Origin: Pseudactinotalea terrae
GTDB taxonomy: Bacteria > Actinomycetota > Actinomycetes > Actinomycetales > Beutenbergiaceae
NCBI RefSeq assembly: GCF_009733845.1
Contig: NZ_WNXZ01000007.1
Location: 1-64,000 of the forward strand
Reading direction: 5' to 3'
DNA length: 64,000 bases
This document shows, piece by piece, positions 32,885 through 44,712 of the stretch. A program made the translations under genes and the position numbers. Every line of letters begins with the position of its first letter. Positions within the stretch are counted from its first letter, which is position 1. The notes under the pieces were generated by a model. The model did not search any database and was not told where the DNA came from. It saw only the letters and a program-made list of their open reading frames with translations.

Positions 32885-34081
32885 TCACAACGTCTCGGAG
32901 TAGATGAGGAAGTTGTCGACGTTCCGCTTCGAGATGATGACCTTCAGAGCTCGTTCCGCGCCGCTCACCTGGACCCCCTGGTGGAAGTCGTCCAGGATCA
33001 CGTGGAAGTTCGCAGGGTTCACCTCGAGGATCCTCATGCTTCTGAAGCTCACGGCTTCCTTGAGCTTTGAGGAGTACGACAGATCGTTGTAGTCGGTCTT
33101 GAGCTGACCAAGAGAGCGTCGGAGCCGGTTCCAGGCGACGGTCACCTGGCCACCCGTGTCTCGCGCATGTGTGGTCGCGTGGTCGTAAATGACGTACCAG
33201 AACTTGCCGTACTCGTTCACGCAGCGTCGGATGGCGTCGGCGTCGTTGCCCGGTGACTCGCGCTTCACGATGTTGGACGTCTTCAGGTCGCCGTAGTGGG
33301 ACACGTACGGACCGTCGGGGAAGACGAGGTCGGCGTCGAACCGACCGACACGCTTCTCCTTCTGGAAGCGGACAAGCGAATCGAGGCCATTCGCTCGAAC
33401 GAAAGAGTCGAAGCGGTACTCGAGGTAGAAGCCCTGCCACTCGCTCTGGAACCTGTCGGGCCAGGACGCGGCGTGCATCTCGTTGACGGCGTCGAGCACA
33501 TGCACCCATCCGTCCGTGAACAGCTCGGCGTTGAAGCGTCGGAACACCTCGACGCTTGGGTCTACCTGTGCGATCTCGCCGAGGAGGTGCGTCCGAAGGA
33601 GGTCTGATCGAACGGTCGTGAGCCGATTGCCGTTCGCGTCGACGCGCCAGAAGGTCCCGTCTACGTACGCCTGGTACAGATCGTTGGTCGATACGTGCGC
33701 CGCCGAGTTATTCGCCTTGCGTCGGATGTAGGTCGCGGGGTCGAAGTCGGCGAACAGGGTGGTCTCGCCGTACCGGTAGATGCCGATAAACCGCACCCTC
33801 AGCCCGTCACGCTGCGCTTGCTCGGCGACGTTCACCCACGCCCGACTGATCTGTATCCGCTTCTTGAAGATCGGGTGCGGGATCCCCAGATAGGTGATCT
33901 GGGCCTTCAGAATGATCTGGTCACGGAACCTGAGGACACGCTGCCCGGCGTAGGTGTCGACGGTCGCTCCGGGGACCGCGGCAGCCACTATCTCGTTCTT
34001 CTGCTTCTCGCTGAGAGTCAAGTCAGCGCCGCTGACGAGCACGCCTCCGGGACCGACTTGATCGACGACCACCGTCCCCAA
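32885..34081 (-). CDS. Probable type II restriction endonuclease (PD-(D/E)XK)
   Basis: A 398-aa soluble protein with no match I can name. Residues about 247-266 have FDADLVFPDG followed by HYGDLKTS, which fits the PD-(D/E)XK nuclease core (Asp, then D-x-K). It lies next to, and divergent from, a Vsr and C5-cytosine methyltransferase pair, as expected for the cutting partner of a restriction-modification system. The start is TTG (complement of 34079-34081), preceded by GGAGG. The cut site is unknown. Confidence 0.5.
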   Translation of the reverse strand: MGTVVVDQVGPGGVLVSGADLTLSEKQKNEIVAAAVPGATVDTYAGQRVLRFRDQIILKAQITYLGIPHPIFKKRIQISRAWVNVAEQAQRDGLRVRFIGIYRYGETTLFADFDPATYIRRKANNSAAHVSTNDLYQAYVDGTFWRVDANGNRLTTVRSDLLRTHLLGEIAQVDPSVEVFRRFNAELFTDGWVHVLDAVNEMHAASWPDRFQSEWQGFYLEYRFDSFVRANGLDSLVRFQKEKRVGRFDADLVFPDGPYVSHYGDLKTSNIVKRESPGNDADAIRRCVNEYGKFWYVIYDHATTHARDTGGQVTVAWNRLRRSLGQLKTDYNDLSYSSKLKEAVSFRSMRILEVNPANFHVILDDFHQGVQVSGAERALKVIISKRNVDNFLIYSETL

Positions 34082-34280
34082 GACTTGCTACCTCCAGGTC
34101 CGCTCGCCGAGCGCTCGCATACATGTGGAGATGATTATTCCCCGCACACCGGACGTAGGGAGACACCGTAGTCTCGGCGGCACTGCGCAGACCGGCTCCC
34201 GGACGGGGTGAGATCAGATGAAGTCAGCACGAGGAGACACAACAGCGCCGAGTGGGCCTCGATCGTGCGAGAGCTCGGAG

Positions 34281-34766
34281 ATGGCCGAGATACGGACCTA
34301 CCACGTCCCAACACACCCGGGCGCGTCGTCAGTTCAGGTCTCACGACGGATGTCGACAGCACGGCGAAAGGACACCGCCGCCGAGATGGCGCTGCGGCGG
34401 GAGCTCCATCGTCGCGGCCTTCGGTACCGCGTCACCGTCAAAGTTCCGGACCGGCCTCGCCGAACCATCGACATCGCCTTCACACGGCGCAAGGTCGCGG
34501 TTTTCGTCGATGGCTGCTTCTGGCACGGCTGCCCTGAGCACGGGACCGACCCGGCCAGCAACGCAGCGTGGTGGCAGACCAAGCTCGAGGCCAACAAGCT
34601 GCGAGACGCCGACACTACGCATCATCTCGAGTCGCTCGGGTGGAGAGTGGTGAGGGTGTGGGAGCACGAGGACCCGGTAGCGGCTGCCACGAACATAGGG
34701 CAAATCGTGCGCACGTTGGCAGGCTCACCGACCGACCTCCCGGCCGATGTCGGGGCCGTCAGGTAA
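34281..34766 (+). CDS. vsr: Very short patch repair endonuclease (Vsr)
   Basis: A 161-aa Vsr nuclease. The family pattern runs RRKDTAAEMALRRELHRRGL, then DIAFTRRKVAVFVDGCFWHGCPEHG with the catalytic Asp and zinc-binding Cys/His, then WWQTKLEANKLRDADT and LGWRVVRVWEHE. Vsr nicks T:G mismatches caused by deamination of 5-methylcytosine. It stands ten bases before the C5 methyltransferase gene, its usual partner. ATG at 34281 or 34218 are both possible starts. Confidence 0.88.
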   Translation: MAEIRTYHVPTHPGASSVQVSRRMSTARRKDTAAEMALRRELHRRGLRYRVTVKVPDRPRRTIDIAFTRRKVAVFVDGCFWHGCPEHGTDPASNAAWWQTKLEANKLRDADTTHHLESLGWRVVRVWEHEDPVAAATNIGQIVRTLAGSPTDLPADVGAVR

Positions 34767-34775
34767 GCTGCACGC

Positions 34776-36218
34776 ATGTTCGAGCCGACTGACAACAACG
34801 AGACCGTGGACGCCCCCACGTTCACCTACGCGGACGCCTTCGCGGGCATCGGCGGTTTCGCCGCTGTCCTAGAACGCCTTGGCGGAGAGAGCGCCTACGT
34901 GGTCGAGTTCGATCGACACGCAGCGGCGGTCTACGAGCGCAACTGGGGTCACCGCGCCTATGGCGACATCACGGTCGATGCCACCGACCAGGGGTTCCGT
35001 CCTCTCGAGAAGCGCGACGGTCAGCAGCTGGGGGCTCCTCAGCCTGCACCCAGCATCGACGTGTTCACCGGCGGGTTCCCCTGTCAGCCGTTCAGCAAGT
35101 CCGGAGCCCAGCGAGGCATGGACGAGACACGCGGCACCCTGTTCTGGAACATCGAGAAGATCCTCCGTGAAACCCGCCCAACGCTCGTCGTGCTCGAGAA
35201 TGTGAGGAACCTCGCCGGACCGCGCCATCTCCATGAGTGGCAGGTGATCATCGATCACCTGCGGCAACTTGGATACCAGGTCTCGTCTACTCCAGCAATC
35301 TTCTCGCCACACCAGATAAAGCCAGAGCACGGCGGCAAGCCTCAAGTTCGCGAGCGCGTCTACATCACAGCGACGCTCGTGCCCGAAGGCATGCCAAACG
35401 ACGAGCTCGTCGAACCGGTGCGCTTGCCCGAGAGCATCCGGATGGACCGCGAGTGGGATCTGCGCATCGATCTTCCTCTTCAAGAGGAGCGTGTCCTCCC
35501 GGGTACACAGATCAGCGCCGATGAACATGTCTGGATCGACCATTGGGACGAGATGGTCACAGCAATCCGTGAGATGTTCGCGCGTGATGCTGACCGAGAG
35601 GGCGAGCCAGCGCGCGGAGTGCCCGGCCACCCGATCTGGGCCAACGTGTGGACCACCGACGATCGGAAACGCCGCAGCCTGATGGCTCCGGGGGGTGTGC
35701 CGGTGCCGTCCTGGAAGGCGGACTTCCTGAGAAAGAATTGGAATCTCTACGAAGCGCTCCTCGAACGCGGCGACGCGGCCTGGCTCCGGAAGTGGCTGCA
35801 CAAGACGCGCACGTTCCCCGAGTCCCGGCAGAAGCTCGAGTGGCAGGCCCAAGACGCGCGTGGCATGTGGGACTGCGTGATCTCGTTGCGACCCTCAGGA
35901 CTCCGTGTGAAGCGCATGACTCACCTGCCCGCGCTTGTCGCCATCACCCAGACACCGATTCTCGGCCCGCTCGGGAGGCGGCTTTCCGTGAGGGAAGCGG
36001 CTCGCTTGCAGGGCCTGGAAGATACCTTCACCTTTGGTGAGCAACGCGATGCGCTCAGCTACAAGCAGCTCGGCAACGGCGTCAACACGGGTGTCGTACT
36101 GAGTGTCCTTAAGGCACACGTCGAGCGGGATCGAGGACTGCTCGAGATGACCGAGGTCGGCCGCCGGCTGCTGAAGGTCGTCACTGGAGCCCGCGCCGTG
36201 CTCACCACCTCGGCCTGA
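34776..36218 (+). CDS. DNA (cytosine-5)-methyltransferase
   Basis: A 480-aa enzyme. Motif I is DAFAGIGGFAAVLERLG, motif IV with the catalytic Cys is GGFPCQPFSKSG, motif VI is LVVLENVRNL, motif VIII is QVRERVYI and motif X is YKQLGNGVNTGVV. A long variable region between VIII and IX (about residues 225-375) is the target recognition part. It would protect host DNA from the endonuclease at 32885. The gene ends one base from the stop of the convergent small gene. Confidence 0.92.
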   Translation: MFEPTDNNETVDAPTFTYADAFAGIGGFAAVLERLGGESAYVVEFDRHAAAVYERNWGHRAYGDITVDATDQGFRPLEKRDGQQLGAPQPAPSIDVFTGGFPCQPFSKSGAQRGMDETRGTLFWNIEKILRETRPTLVVLENVRNLAGPRHLHEWQVIIDHLRQLGYQVSSTPAIFSPHQIKPEHGGKPQVRERVYITATLVPEGMPNDELVEPVRLPESIRMDREWDLRIDLPLQEERVLPGTQISADEHVWIDHWDEMVTAIREMFARDADREGEPARGVPGHPIWANVWTTDDRKRRSLMAPGGVPVPSWKADFLRKNWNLYEALLERGDAAWLRKWLHKTRTFPESRQKLEWQAQDARGMWDCVISLRPSGLRVKRMTHLPALVAITQTPILGPLGRRLSVREAARLQGLEDTFTFGEQRDALSYKQLGNGVNTGVVLSVLKAHVERDRGLLEMTEVGRRLLKVVTGARAVLTTSA

Positions 36219-36219
36219 T

Positions 36220-36459
36220 CTACCCGATCTCCGGAAAGACCGACCGACAGATCGCTACCAGTTCGGCCGCCTTGGTCGCGTCGAGCTGGATGGACTGACT
36301 CACAGTTCCTTTGTCCTTCCGTTCGGGCGAGCCGTAGGTATCGATCTGCAAGACACGCAAGCCCTCGCGCGTCGCCACCCGCCATGTCGCGTCCGACACG
36401 GAATGGGGTCTGCCTCGGTCGAGGGGATCGAGGGCAGAGAGTGATTCGAGGTATGCCAT
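36220..36459 (-). CDS. Small conserved protein, possibly PC4-like DNA-binding
   Basis: A 79-aa protein: a short N-terminal segment (LSALDPLDRGRPH), then WRVATREGLRVLQIDTYGS, SQSIQLDATKAAEL and a C-terminal helix. Proteins of this size and pattern occur beside defence helicases and are sometimes mislabelled as formyltransferase. The order of strands and the final helix suggest a PC4-like fold that could bind single-stranded DNA; this is inference. It starts ten bases after the giant helicase gene on the same strand, so it is probably the third gene of that operon. Confidence 0.6.
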   Translation of the reverse strand: MAYLESLSALDPLDRGRPHSVSDATWRVATREGLRVLQIDTYGSPERKDKGTVSQSIQLDATKAAELVAICRSVFPEIG

Positions 36460-36469
36460 GGGTTCTCTC

Positions 36470-39400
36470 TCATGTCTGGAACAACCGGAACACTTTGTCG
36501 GGACGGTTTCGAAGCACCCGCGGGTCCGTCCAGCGGAGACTCATACCTGCACCGTGGACCTGCTCAGCTAGCTCGCCCTGAGAAGAGTTGAGGCGGCCGG
36601 CGGCGCGCGACCACAACGGGTGCCCGACGGCCACGACGCGGGAATCCGTCTCGAGCGTCACCATGCCGCATCGCTCGTGGATGGCAACTGCGCCAGCCAG
36701 TTCCTCGATGGCTTCTCCGTAGGCGTCGATGAAAGCGGCTGCTCCCGACTCCGCGGTCGCTCGCCACCGCGCAAGGCGCACAGTCCCACCGCGCGCTGCA
36801 TCGACCACGTCGAGCGCAAGGCGCCAGTCCAGCGCACCGTGCAGATGGCGGTTGTCCCATGAGCGCAAGCAGTCCGGGCACGAGCTGTCGCAGGCAGCAT
36901 GCCCGCCCGCCTCCCACCGGGCTCCGACAACATGGGCAAGTGTCTCCAGCACCGGCTGGAGCCGACCGCGTGCGAGCTCGAGCGCGTAGCCCGCTCCGTT
37001 CTCGAGCGTGTCGGCTGCGTAGAGGGCCGCGGTGCGGACGCCGCCGACCTCGCGAGGTTGGAGGCCGACGACGAGCTCGGATGGATCGATGTCAAGCTCA
37101 GCTTGGCAACCGCGACGCAACGCCTCCGCGAAGGACAGCATCGCAGCGCGTCCTGACGCGCACTCGGCCGGGTCGGTCGGCACGACTCCTCCCACCAGGT
37201 CGGCATCGGAAACGAGCAGCAGGACCGCATCGGTGACCCTCACCTCACCGATCGCTGCCTCGCCGATGACGGGCATCTGGGTCGCGCTCGAGCCCTTGAC
37301 CTGCACGATGACTGACTGATCGCTGTGTCGCTGAAGCTCATACAAGCGGCCGTTGTTGTCGTTGATCGTCAGCAGGCGTGCCTGGTCAAGACTCCACAGC
37401 TCCATCGCACCTATCTGCCCCGGAGCAGGTCCGAGCTCGAGCCAGCTCAGCACAGGGCGGGCAGCGGTGGCGGCGTCACGATCTTCGATGTGACCGTCAC
37501 TGCGCTCGATATGCGTCCTGAATCCCAGTGGCTGGTACATCGTGACAGTGCGGACGGCATCACCGCACACCGGGCACTTCTGCCAGGTGTCGACGACGGT
37601 TGAGGCGGAGCACGAGTTGCAGCGCTGCACGGCCAGAGGGGTGCCGAGCGGGTCCATCGGTGCGCTCTTGCGCCCCTGTTGCCTGAAAGCGGCGAAACCG
37701 TTAGCCGTGTAGACCCATCCATCTCTGATCACTTGGGCCCCGGGGGCAAAGAGCGAGACTGCCTGACCAAGCGGACGGTCGCTGATCGGCTCGGGGCGCT
37801 TGCTGCCGTGCTCGGTGGAGTAGAGGTAGCGCACCTTGGTCGGAAAGCCGAACATGGGCAGGATTCCCGCGTTGGCAAGCCGTTCGCTCAGCGACCTGTC
37901 CGAGTGCACCTCCTCGTGCACTGCAGCATCCACAGCCGTGACGAGGTTGAAACGCGTCCACGTGATCGTCTCATCGACGTCAGCGGGGTCCAGCCCGGTC
38001 AATCGGGCGAGACGTCGGAGCGTGGTGTCGACCTCGGCCGATGACGACAACCAGCGAGCGACGCCGGTGCGGTATTGCACCCACTGCTCTACTCTCCCGA
38101 ACGCGCCGTGGACGTTGTCACCGCGAGGCTCGGGCGGCTGCTCGAGCGAACTGAAGGCGCGCCGAAGCACTTCTGCAGCAGCGACGCGTTGGAAGATGCG
38201 TCGTCGACCGGTGTCCAGGAACGGCTGGGGTGGTAGGTCGCCCGTGATGCGATGCGCGTTGCTGAAGTAGTAGTCATCGTGGGAACGGTCGCGGCAGAGT
38301 GTCGCGGCGTAGGAGAAGGTCTGACCCGAGCGTCCGGCTCGTCCGACGCGTTGCTGGTAGTTGAACCTTTGTGGGGGCATGTTGCCCATCACCGTCGACC
38401 GGAGCGAGCCGATGTCGACGCCGACCTCCATCGTGGTGGTCACACTGAGGACGTCCAGCGGGGTGGCCCGGCGGTTCTCGGTCGGTTCCGGGAGAAGAGC
38501 GCCGCGGAACACACGCTGTCGACGCCGCTGCTCGTCCGGGGGCCGGGTCTGCCCGGTGAGCTCGGCGACAGCGAGCCGCTGGGGTTCTCGAGTTGCTAAC
38601 CATGCGTAGTAGTCAGCCGTCCCGAGCTCCGACGCCGGTTCTACCTCGAGCTCTCCTGTGCACTTCTCCCGCGTGCAGATTCCCGCCGAGGCGTGGAGGT
38701 GACGCCGACCGCACAGCGTGCATACCCATACGGCGTCCTCCGAGGGTCGCACGTCCAGCGGAAGGTCGAGACGGTCGAGGTGAACCTGTCCATCAGTCAA
38801 CAGTTTGTCGAGGCGGGTCTGGACGATGGTGACGAGCTCATCGGCCGCAACGCCCACGCGAGGCGCCGCTCGACCGAGGAAGTCCGTCAGTGCTCGCGGC
38901 CACGATGCCGTCGAGGCGCGAGCCTGTGGCAGCCACCGGCCGCTGCTCAGCAGGATCCGGAGGCTGGAGCAGACGGCTTCCACGATCTGCGGGCTGTCGT
39001 GCTCGACCGATCGAGGCACGAAATATGCCACGAGGGTCTCTTCTGCGTCACGACTGCTCTGCCCTAGCAGGACGTCGCCAAGGGACGAGGCAAGCCAGTG
39101 CAGGTAGCGCTTCTGGGCGTCGTGACGAACGGTCGGGTCCTCGAGCGGGCGCCACTCGCCTGTCACCGGAGGGTCGAACGCGGTGTACCACGGTGAGTCA
39201 TCGGGCAGCTTGAGCAACGAGGCTCGCGGTCCACCCGGTGGGACACCCAGGGCTACCAGTCGGTCTCGGATACGTGTGACCAGTGACGGCCACGAGAGCT
39301 GCCGCGCCGCGGCTGCCTGTGCTTTTTCGAACTGCTCGATGAGGGCAACGTGCTCAGCTTGCGCCACACCCACGCTCTGCAGCGTGTAGGCCGTGGTGAT

Positions 39401-41692
39401 CTCGTGGTTCTCGGCGGCCAGCTGTCCGTAGCGTGCCGCAAGATGCGGTTGAAGGTTGCCTGAGGAGCCAGCGCGGAGGATCGCAGCGACGTCCTCGCCG
39501 GGTTCGGTCAGCGTCTGCTGGACCTGCTGCCGCACAAGATCCGCATAGTGGGTCATCGCGAGCCCCATCGCCATCCGCGCAGCGTCATCACGTGAATCCG
39601 TGAAGATGATCGTCCTGCTGGACTCGGGGTCGTCTCCGAGCTCTCGGAAGATCTCGGAGACGAGCAGCTGGGCTGCCTGCGCCGCGCCTTGCGTGTGCGC
39701 GCGAATGGCTGAGGTGACGCGGCCCTTCTCAAAAGCTCGCTGCTGTCGAGTGTGCGCGCAACGTGGGCAATGAGATGGCAGGGCAGGGGGTGACCACTCT
39801 TTGTCCGGCCCCGTCCAGGTCATGACCGTGCCCGTCGGGTCGAACGGGCTGGGGGCCAGATAGCCGGTGGCAGGATCGAACGAGCCTCCAGCGAAGCCGA
39901 ACTTCCACGTGCCCTGCCCGGGGCCGGTGTGCGTCCAGCTCACCCCCGCGCCGTCCCGGCGTGGGAGATACCAGCGGTACTCGCGCGTACTGCGCTCGTA
40001 GACGTACCTGCTCCGTTCGTCGTCACTCTCCCGTGGATCTACGCCGAGGAACACGCCGCCTGCCTCGTCGTGCTCGCTGAGGACGTGCCCGCCGAGGCTC
40101 GCGTCACCACAGTTGCCGCAGTAGAGGAGCTCGAGGACCCTTCCGCCGCAGGAGCAGCGGTGCATCGGCCTGGCGAACAACCGACCGAAGCCGCGTTCAG
40201 TCCTGGCTTGGGCATCGATCTCCGTGCAGAAAGGGCTTGAGCATGCCCACATCCCGCGCATCGTCCGGACGAAGTAGTGGGCTCGGAAGGGGATACCACC
40301 GCTTCGTTGGGGCGCTCCCGCGGCGAGCACGTCGAGCGCGGTTGAGACGAGCTTCGGATCCGGGTCGCCAAAAGCTCGCGCGGCGATCTCGGGCAGGCGC
40401 GTGGCACGGACGACACCGTCGTCTCCGCGGCACGCCGCAGCCAGGATCTCGTCAAGCGGCGCAGCCGCGTCCTGCAGGACGTCGCTCGTCGTGGGGAGCG
40501 GTTGCTCAACCGCCCGAGGGGATCCAGCGATCTGCTGGAAGGACTCCCGGGGCACACCGAAGAAGCGTTCGAGGTATTCGTCTGCGTCCGCGTTCAGTGA
40601 CGCGCTGGTCCCGACGACCCTCAGCTGCCGGGACTCAGGTTCCAAGCCGAGTCGCATCAGCAGGTTCCTCAAGATCAGTGCGACCTCGGATCCCTGGGTG
40701 CCGCGGTAGAGGTGCAGCTCGTCGACCACGAGCGTGAACACATTGTCCGGGTCTGCTCGCAACCACGCCGCAGTCTGCTCGAAGATCGGCTGCTCACGCT
40801 CCCGCATGAGCATGATGTTGAGCATCGAGTAGTTGGTCACGAGGAGGTCCGGTGGCGTCTCCACCATGTCCCAGCGCGTCAGCAGCTCGACGCGCCGAGG
40901 ATCTGAGAGAAAATCAGCGATCTCAGGGTTGGCGGCCGTGACCGAGTCGAACTCCGCGACGAGGTCTCGCAGCTGCTTTGCGATGGCTGCGACATCTTGG
41001 GGTAGATGTGCCTCCGGCCGCTTGGTGCCACCGATGGCTGCGGACGTGTAGCGGCCGAACCAGAGCGCAGGGCCCCCGAGGTCGGCGATCCGTCTCGCAG
41101 CCCGCCGAAGCCGCGACATCTGGTCCTCGACCAGCGCGTTGGTCGGGTAGAGGACCAGGGTGCGGACTGCAGCGTGGCGTCGTTCGTGCGCCCGGACCGG
41201 AACCCAGTGCCTGGGGTCGGCGTCCCACCACGGTGCCGCCGGTTCGTCAGCCTCTCGCCAGCCTCGCGCCTCTATCAGCAGCCGTGACAGCACTGGGAGC
41301 AGAAAGGACTCCGTCTTGCCGGATCCCGTTCCGGAGGTGATGACGGGGTTGCTCGGCCCCGCAGCACTGAGGGCAGTGCGGAGCGCATCTGCCTGGTGCT
41401 GCCTCAGCCGAACTTCAGAAGCGGCCCGACCGAACAGCCCGCCGATGAGCCATTCCGCCTCGTGAGCTGCGAGGCCCACCTCGGCACAGACAGCGCGGGC
41501 GTCGTCGGTCCCGTCGTACGGCAGCACGGGTTCCAGGAGCGGTGGGGGTACCAGCGGAGCATCCGCTGCGAGCAGACGCCGTCTCTCGAGCGTGATTGCG
41601 CTGTCCCGGAGGTAGAAGGCGGTATCGATGTAGCGCAGGAGCGTCTCGCGCAACCTGTCGCCGAGCAGCACAGGGTTGATCTCAGCAGTCAT
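36470..41692 (-). CDS. Very large DEAD/DEAH helicase with DUF1998 (DruE-like)
   Basis: A 1740-aa superfamily 2 helicase. Walker A is [12 protein letters not shown] (residues 119-130), the DEAH-type box is [10 protein letters not shown] (about 322), and motifs V-VI are VGVDIGS and [11 protein letters not shown] (about 1115). Several Cys clusters suggest zinc ribbons, for example [25 protein letters not shown] and CNSCSAS. The C-terminal [14 protein letters not shown] belongs to a DUF1998/MZB-type region. Size and layout resemble DruE of Druantia. It starts at the ATG complementary to 41690-41692, eight bases after the 1003-aa gene. It probably unwinds or translocates on phage DNA. Confidence 0.8.
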   Translation of the reverse strand: MTAEINPVLLGDRLRETLLRYIDTAFYLRDSAITLERRRLLAADAPLVPPPLLEPVLPYDGTDDARAVCAEVGLAAHEAEWLIGGLFGRAASEVRLRQHQADALRTALSAAGPSNPVITSGTGSGKTESFLLPVLSRLLIEARGWREADEPAAPWWDADPRHWVPVRAHERRHAAVRTLVLYPTNALVEDQMSRLRRAARRIADLGGPALWFGRYTSAAIGGTKRPEAHLPQDVAAIAKQLRDLVAEFDSVTAANPEIADFLSDPRRVELLTRWDMVETPPDLLVTNYSMLNIMLMREREQPIFEQTAAWLRADPDNVFTLVVDELHLYRGTQGSEVALILRNLLMRLGLEPESRQLRVVGTSASLNADADEYLERFFGVPRESFQQIAGSPRAVEQPLPTTSDVLQDAAAPLDEILAAACRGDDGVVRATRLPEIAARAFGDPDPKLVSTALDVLAAGAPQRSGGIPFRAHYFVRTMRGMWACSSPFCTEIDAQARTERGFGRLFARPMHRCSCGGRVLELLYCGNCGDASLGGHVLSEHDEAGGVFLGVDPRESDDERSRYVYERSTREYRWYLPRRDGAGVSWTHTGPGQGTWKFGFAGGSFDPATGYLAPSPFDPTGTVMTWTGPDKEWSPPALPSHCPRCAHTRQQRAFEKGRVTSAIRAHTQGAAQAAQLLVSEIFRELGDDPESSRTIIFTDSRDDAARMAMGLAMTHYADLVRQQVQQTLTEPGEDVAAILRAGSSGNLQPHLAARYGQLAAENHEITTAYTLQSVGVAQAEHVALIEQFEKAQAAAARQLSWPSLVTRIRDRLVALGVPPGGPRASLLKLPDDSPWYTAFDPPVTGEWRPLEDPTVRHDAQKRYLHWLASSLGDVLLGQSSRDAEETLVAYFVPRSVEHDSPQIVEAVCSSLRILLSSGRWLPQARASTASWPRALTDFLGRAAPRVGVAADELVTIVQTRLDKLLTDGQVHLDRLDLPLDVRPSEDAVWVCTLCGRRHLHASAGICTREKCTGELEVEPASELGTADYYAWLATREPQRLAVAELTGQTRPPDEQRRRQRVFRGALLPEPTENRRATPLDVLSVTTTMEVGVDIGSLRSTVMGNMPPQRFNYQQRVGRAGRSGQTFSYAATLCRDRSHDDYYFSNAHRITGDLPPQPFLDTGRRRIFQRVAAAEVLRRAFSSLEQPPEPRGDNVHGAFGRVEQWVQYRTGVARWLSSSAEVDTTLRRLARLTGLDPADVDETITWTRFNLVTAVDAAVHEEVHSDRSLSERLANAGILPMFGFPTKVRYLYSTEHGSKRPEPISDRPLGQAVSLFAPGAQVIRDGWVYTANGFAAFRQQGRKSAPMDPLGTPLAVQRCNSCSASTVVDTWQKCPVCGDAVRTVTMYQPLGFRTHIERSDGHIEDRDAATAARPVLSWLELGPAPGQIGAMELWSLDQARLLTINDNNGRLYELQRHSDQSVIVQVKGSSATQMPVIGEAAIGEVRVTDAVLLLVSDADLVGGVVPTDPAECASGRAAMLSFAEALRRGCQAELDIDPSELVVGLQPREVGGVRTAALYAADTLENGAGYALELARGRLQPVLETLAHVVGARWEAGGHAACDSSCPDCLRSWDNRHLHGALDWRLALDVVDAARGGTVRLARWRATAESGAAAFIDAYGEAIEELAGAVAIHERCGMVTLETDSRVVAVGHPLWSRAAGRLNSSQGELAEQVHGAGMSLRWTDPRVLRNRPDKVFRLFQT

Positions 41693-41700
41693 GTCAACGC

Positions 41701-44700
41701 TCAATTCGTCAGGAGGTACGTGAGTCGTGAGGCGACGCGCTCGGGGACGCTCATATAGACCATGTAGTTGCGGCGCCGTTCCGGCGCGCGGCCAGAGCAG
41801 AGGACGGCGGCCCTCTGATAGAGCCCCGGAAGGCTCGCCCCGAGGGGGACAGCCAGCTCCCGAGAGTCTCGGGACCACGCGATCAGAGGTCTGTTCGCCA
41901 GGTCGGCGGCGGCGGCGTGCTTGACGAGGTAGACGTCGCCGATCGCTGCGGTGCCGTCGTCGAGGTCTCCGTGGGTCCGGTAGAAGTACTCTGAAGCGAA
42001 CCGCCCGACGCGATACGCGCCAACACCATCCATGCCTTCGCCGTCGACCCACGCAGCACGAGCAGGGTCGAACCACTGAGTCTCGAGCCACCCGTTCATG
42101 TGGCGACGTGGCAGGGCCGCGATGACGGTGCTCAACGGGGGAAGCGCGTCGACGAGCGCACCCGCGGCGTCGCCTGCGATGGCCACATCCTCGATCTCCA
42201 ACCACTGAAGCAGAGCGTCGTCGCTCGCCGTCGTCGCCACCCGATCGGGTCCACGTCGCTGCTGCTCGACACTGTAGATGTGCCCGTGGTCCTCGGAGTT
42301 CTGAGCTGCGATGTCGCGCAGAACGGGTGGCCAGTAGCCCGTGAGGACTCGATCGGCGCCCGTGTCCACGACGGCGGTAGATGTGACCTCCCAGCTGATC
42401 TCAGAGAGATCTGTGGCAGCCCGCCTCAGCTCGATGTGGCCGAGCGAGTCGAGCGTCTGTACGAACTCCTTGTAGAAGACCCGGCTCGGGTCGATCTGTG
42501 CGGCAACCCGAGCAAGCAGGGACGCGTGGCCTCCACCGGTGTACTGGAGAGCGTCGAAGGCAGTGCTCCAGTCGTCACTCGGCTCTGTCACCGGGACAAC
42601 CGGTGGAAGAGCTCGTACGTCGACCGTGTCGCTCGTGCTGGCACCCCGGCGGCGGTCGTAGTCGCGCTTGTTGCGCCAGTAGCTCGCCGGATAACGCCTT
42701 TCGAGCCCGCACCACTTGCACACGCCTGCCGAGCTGGCCACCTTGGGTCGGAAGGTCTTCGAGTCGATCGGTACCTGCTCGACGATCGTGTAATGAGCTC
42801 CCGTGTAGAAGCACGACTCGGCCTCCGGTCGGCGCAAGGCCACCTTTGCCTGGCGCTCTTTGTCCCGGACTGGCTTCCACCAGGGCTGAGCCGGTGGTGG
42901 TGACGACTCGGAGGGACGGCGAATGGGGGCGTCGTACTCGAGCTCCACTCCGTGCAGCCGAACAGCACCGGCGCCGCTGTCGGCTCCCATGACCGCCAGC
43001 GGGTCGGAGATGTCGTGCATGATCGATTCGACGCGGGCCCACTGAATGGCATCGGGGTTGTCGCTGCTGCGAAGCACGACAGACTTGCGGGCGGAGACCG
43101 TGCCGTCTGCCACCAGCTCGACCTGATAGTCGCCGTCTTCGAGATCGAGACCGTCAAGAGCCTGGATGACAGAGCCCGTCCCGTTGTCTGACCACTCCTC
43201 GAGCACCAAGGGTTCGTCGTCCTCACCGGGAGCTCCCAGGGAGACGAGGCGAACGGTGAAACCACTGCTGTCGCTGACGGCGCGAATCTCAGGGGCGCGC
43301 CAGGTGTGCCACCGATGGCGGAGAGCTCCGGGCAGGGCGAACCCACCAGCCAGCTTCAGCTGGCTGCTCGTGAGCGGCACCAATGCCCTGACGTCAAGGT
43401 GCAGCGACTCGGGACTTGCCGGTCGCCCGAAGACCTCGACATCTCGGACTAGGGTCCAACCCTGCGGGATGCCCGGCGTCTCCTTGTCGAGCTTCCACCC
43501 GGCTCGAGCGACCGCATCGAGCAGCGACGTGGTCGCTGCGAGAAGGCGATCAGCGACAAGAAGTACGACATCGTCGCCGAGCAGGACCTGCGGGACCTCG
43601 ATCCACGCGCCGCTGAGCTCATCGCGTCGGAATACCACCAGCCCTCGCGGACGCCGCTCGAGCCGGCCGGCTGTCGCATCCTCGAGAGTGAGCACTCCTT
43701 CGAGCAGGTCGGCGGCGTCGATCAGGCCAGCATCCGCCAGGGTCGCAGCCCCGGGCATGCTGGGGACCAGCTTCACGTCGACCGGTGTGTCTCCGAGCAG
43801 CCTGCTGTCCCGGGTACGGCTCGCGTCGGCGACGAAGAACAGGGGTGAGAGGCGCGCTCGTCGCTTCGGGAACGACGTCAGCTGCAGAACAAGGCGTACG
43901 CGGCCGCGGTGAGCTGCACCATTCGCGTTCTCCTGCTCTGCTCCGTCCCACTCGGCGAGCAGGGTCGCCGCCACCTCGGCGATGCGCTCCTGCAATGCCG
44001 GCTTCTTCCACAGCTTGGCTAGATGGTTGGTCGCGGGGGATGGTGTCTGGCTGACCCACGAGCCGATCAGAGGCAACAGCTCGCCCGGCGGGAGCTCGGA
44101 GCGGGGGGCGAGAGCGAAGTCTGCGAAGAAGCGTTCCAGATTCCGTCTGTCTGCCTCACGCACCAGGGCCTGTGAGAGCGCGAGACCCACGTAACGCAGC
44201 CCCACCGAATAGGCGGTGGGAAGCCCTCGCCTGCCGCCGAGCGACTCGAGCCACAAGTTCAAGCTGGCCCAGAACGGCTCAGCAACTGCCCGGTAGCTCG
44301 AGGCCAGCCGCTCGCTGTCGCGCACGGCCAGGAGATCGCCCAGGCGACCGTAGTAGTTGTGCGCCGCCATTCCGTCGCCGGACGCCATCTTCTCCGCAGC
44401 GAGGCTGAACACCGACAAGAGCGCGATCAGGGGATTCGTCTCCACCCGTGTTCCCGCGCGCCATGCAGCAAGCCGTCTGTGATGGCGATCGAAGGCCGAT
44501 GGACCACGACTCAAGAGCGTTGCCCGCACGACGTCGAGCAGTGCGGGCACGACGTCGTCCGCTGCTATGCCCGCCGAGATGGAAAGCCTGGCAACCACGT
44601 CGTCCTCGACGTCGAGGTAGACCGGAGTCGCCACCTCCACCTCGGGGAACAGGATCTCGGCGATCCAATCGTTCCATTCGTCATAGTCCGACCATTGAAG

Positions 44701-44712
44701 ACTGTTCGACAC
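41701..44712 (-). CDS. Large defence protein of unknown fold (possible DruH-like)
   Basis: A 1003-aa soluble protein with no enzyme motif I can identify. Residues 1-230 are helical. The middle (about 420-600) is beta-rich. A probable zinc site lies at about 700-740 (SCFYTG and [13 protein letters not shown], three Cys visible). The C-terminal 300 residues are mixed. It begins with GTG and is followed after eight bases by the DUF1998 helicase. A large uncharacterised protein paired with a giant DUF1998 helicase is the layout of Druantia type III (DruH-DruE). The assignment rests on that, not on sequence comparison. Confidence 0.6.
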   Translation of the reverse strand: MSNSLQWSDYDEWNDWIAEILFPEVEVATPVYLDVEDDVVARLSISAGIAADDVVPALLDVVRATLLSRGPSAFDRHHRRLAAWRAGTRVETNPLIALLSVFSLAAEKMASGDGMAAHNYYGRLGDLLAVRDSERLASSYRAVAEPFWASLNLWLESLGGRRGLPTAYSVGLRYVGLALSQALVREADRRNLERFFADFALAPRSELPPGELLPLIGSWVSQTPSPATNHLAKLWKKPALQERIAEVAATLLAEWDGAEQENANGAAHRGRVRLVLQLTSFPKRRARLSPLFFVADASRTRDSRLLGDTPVDVKLVPSMPGAATLADAGLIDAADLLEGVLTLEDATAGRLERRPRGLVVFRRDELSGAWIEVPQVLLGDDVVLLVADRLLAATTSLLDAVARAGWKLDKETPGIPQGWTLVRDVEVFGRPASPESLHLDVRALVPLTSSQLKLAGGFALPGALRHRWHTWRAPEIRAVSDSSGFTVRLVSLGAPGEDDEPLVLEEWSDNGTGSVIQALDGLDLEDGDYQVELVADGTVSARKSVVLRSSDNPDAIQWARVESIMHDISDPLAVMGADSGAGAVRLHGVELEYDAPIRRPSESSPPPAQPWWKPVRDKERQAKVALRRPEAESCFYTGAHYTIVEQVPIDSKTFRPKVASSAGVCKWCGLERRYPASYWRNKRDYDRRRGASTSDTVDVRALPPVVPVTEPSDDWSTAFDALQYTGGGHASLLARVAAQIDPSRVFYKEFVQTLDSLGHIELRRAATDLSEISWEVTSTAVVDTGADRVLTGYWPPVLRDIAAQNSEDHGHIYSVEQQRRGPDRVATTASDDALLQWLEIEDVAIAGDAAGALVDALPPLSTVIAALPRRHMNGWLETQWFDPARAAWVDGEGMDGVGAYRVGRFASEYFYRTHGDLDDGTAAIGDVYLVKHAAAADLANRPLIAWSRDSRELAVPLGASLPGLYQRAAVLCSGRAPERRRNYMVYMSVPERVASRLTYLLTN

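Noticed and set aside
34208-34537. Separate small gene upstream of vsr
   Set aside because: It overlaps vsr in another frame and has no family features.
41693-42205. Upstream extension of the giant helicase frame by 171 codons
   Set aside because: The extra part is Arg-rich and overlaps the 1003-aa gene on the same strand; the helicase reads naturally from the ATG at 41692.
36220-44712. BREX, or the Dpd 7-deazaguanine system
   Set aside because: No PglZ, BrxC or BrxL was found, and no DpdA-type transglycosylase; a large DUF1998 helicase with one large partner fits Druantia better.
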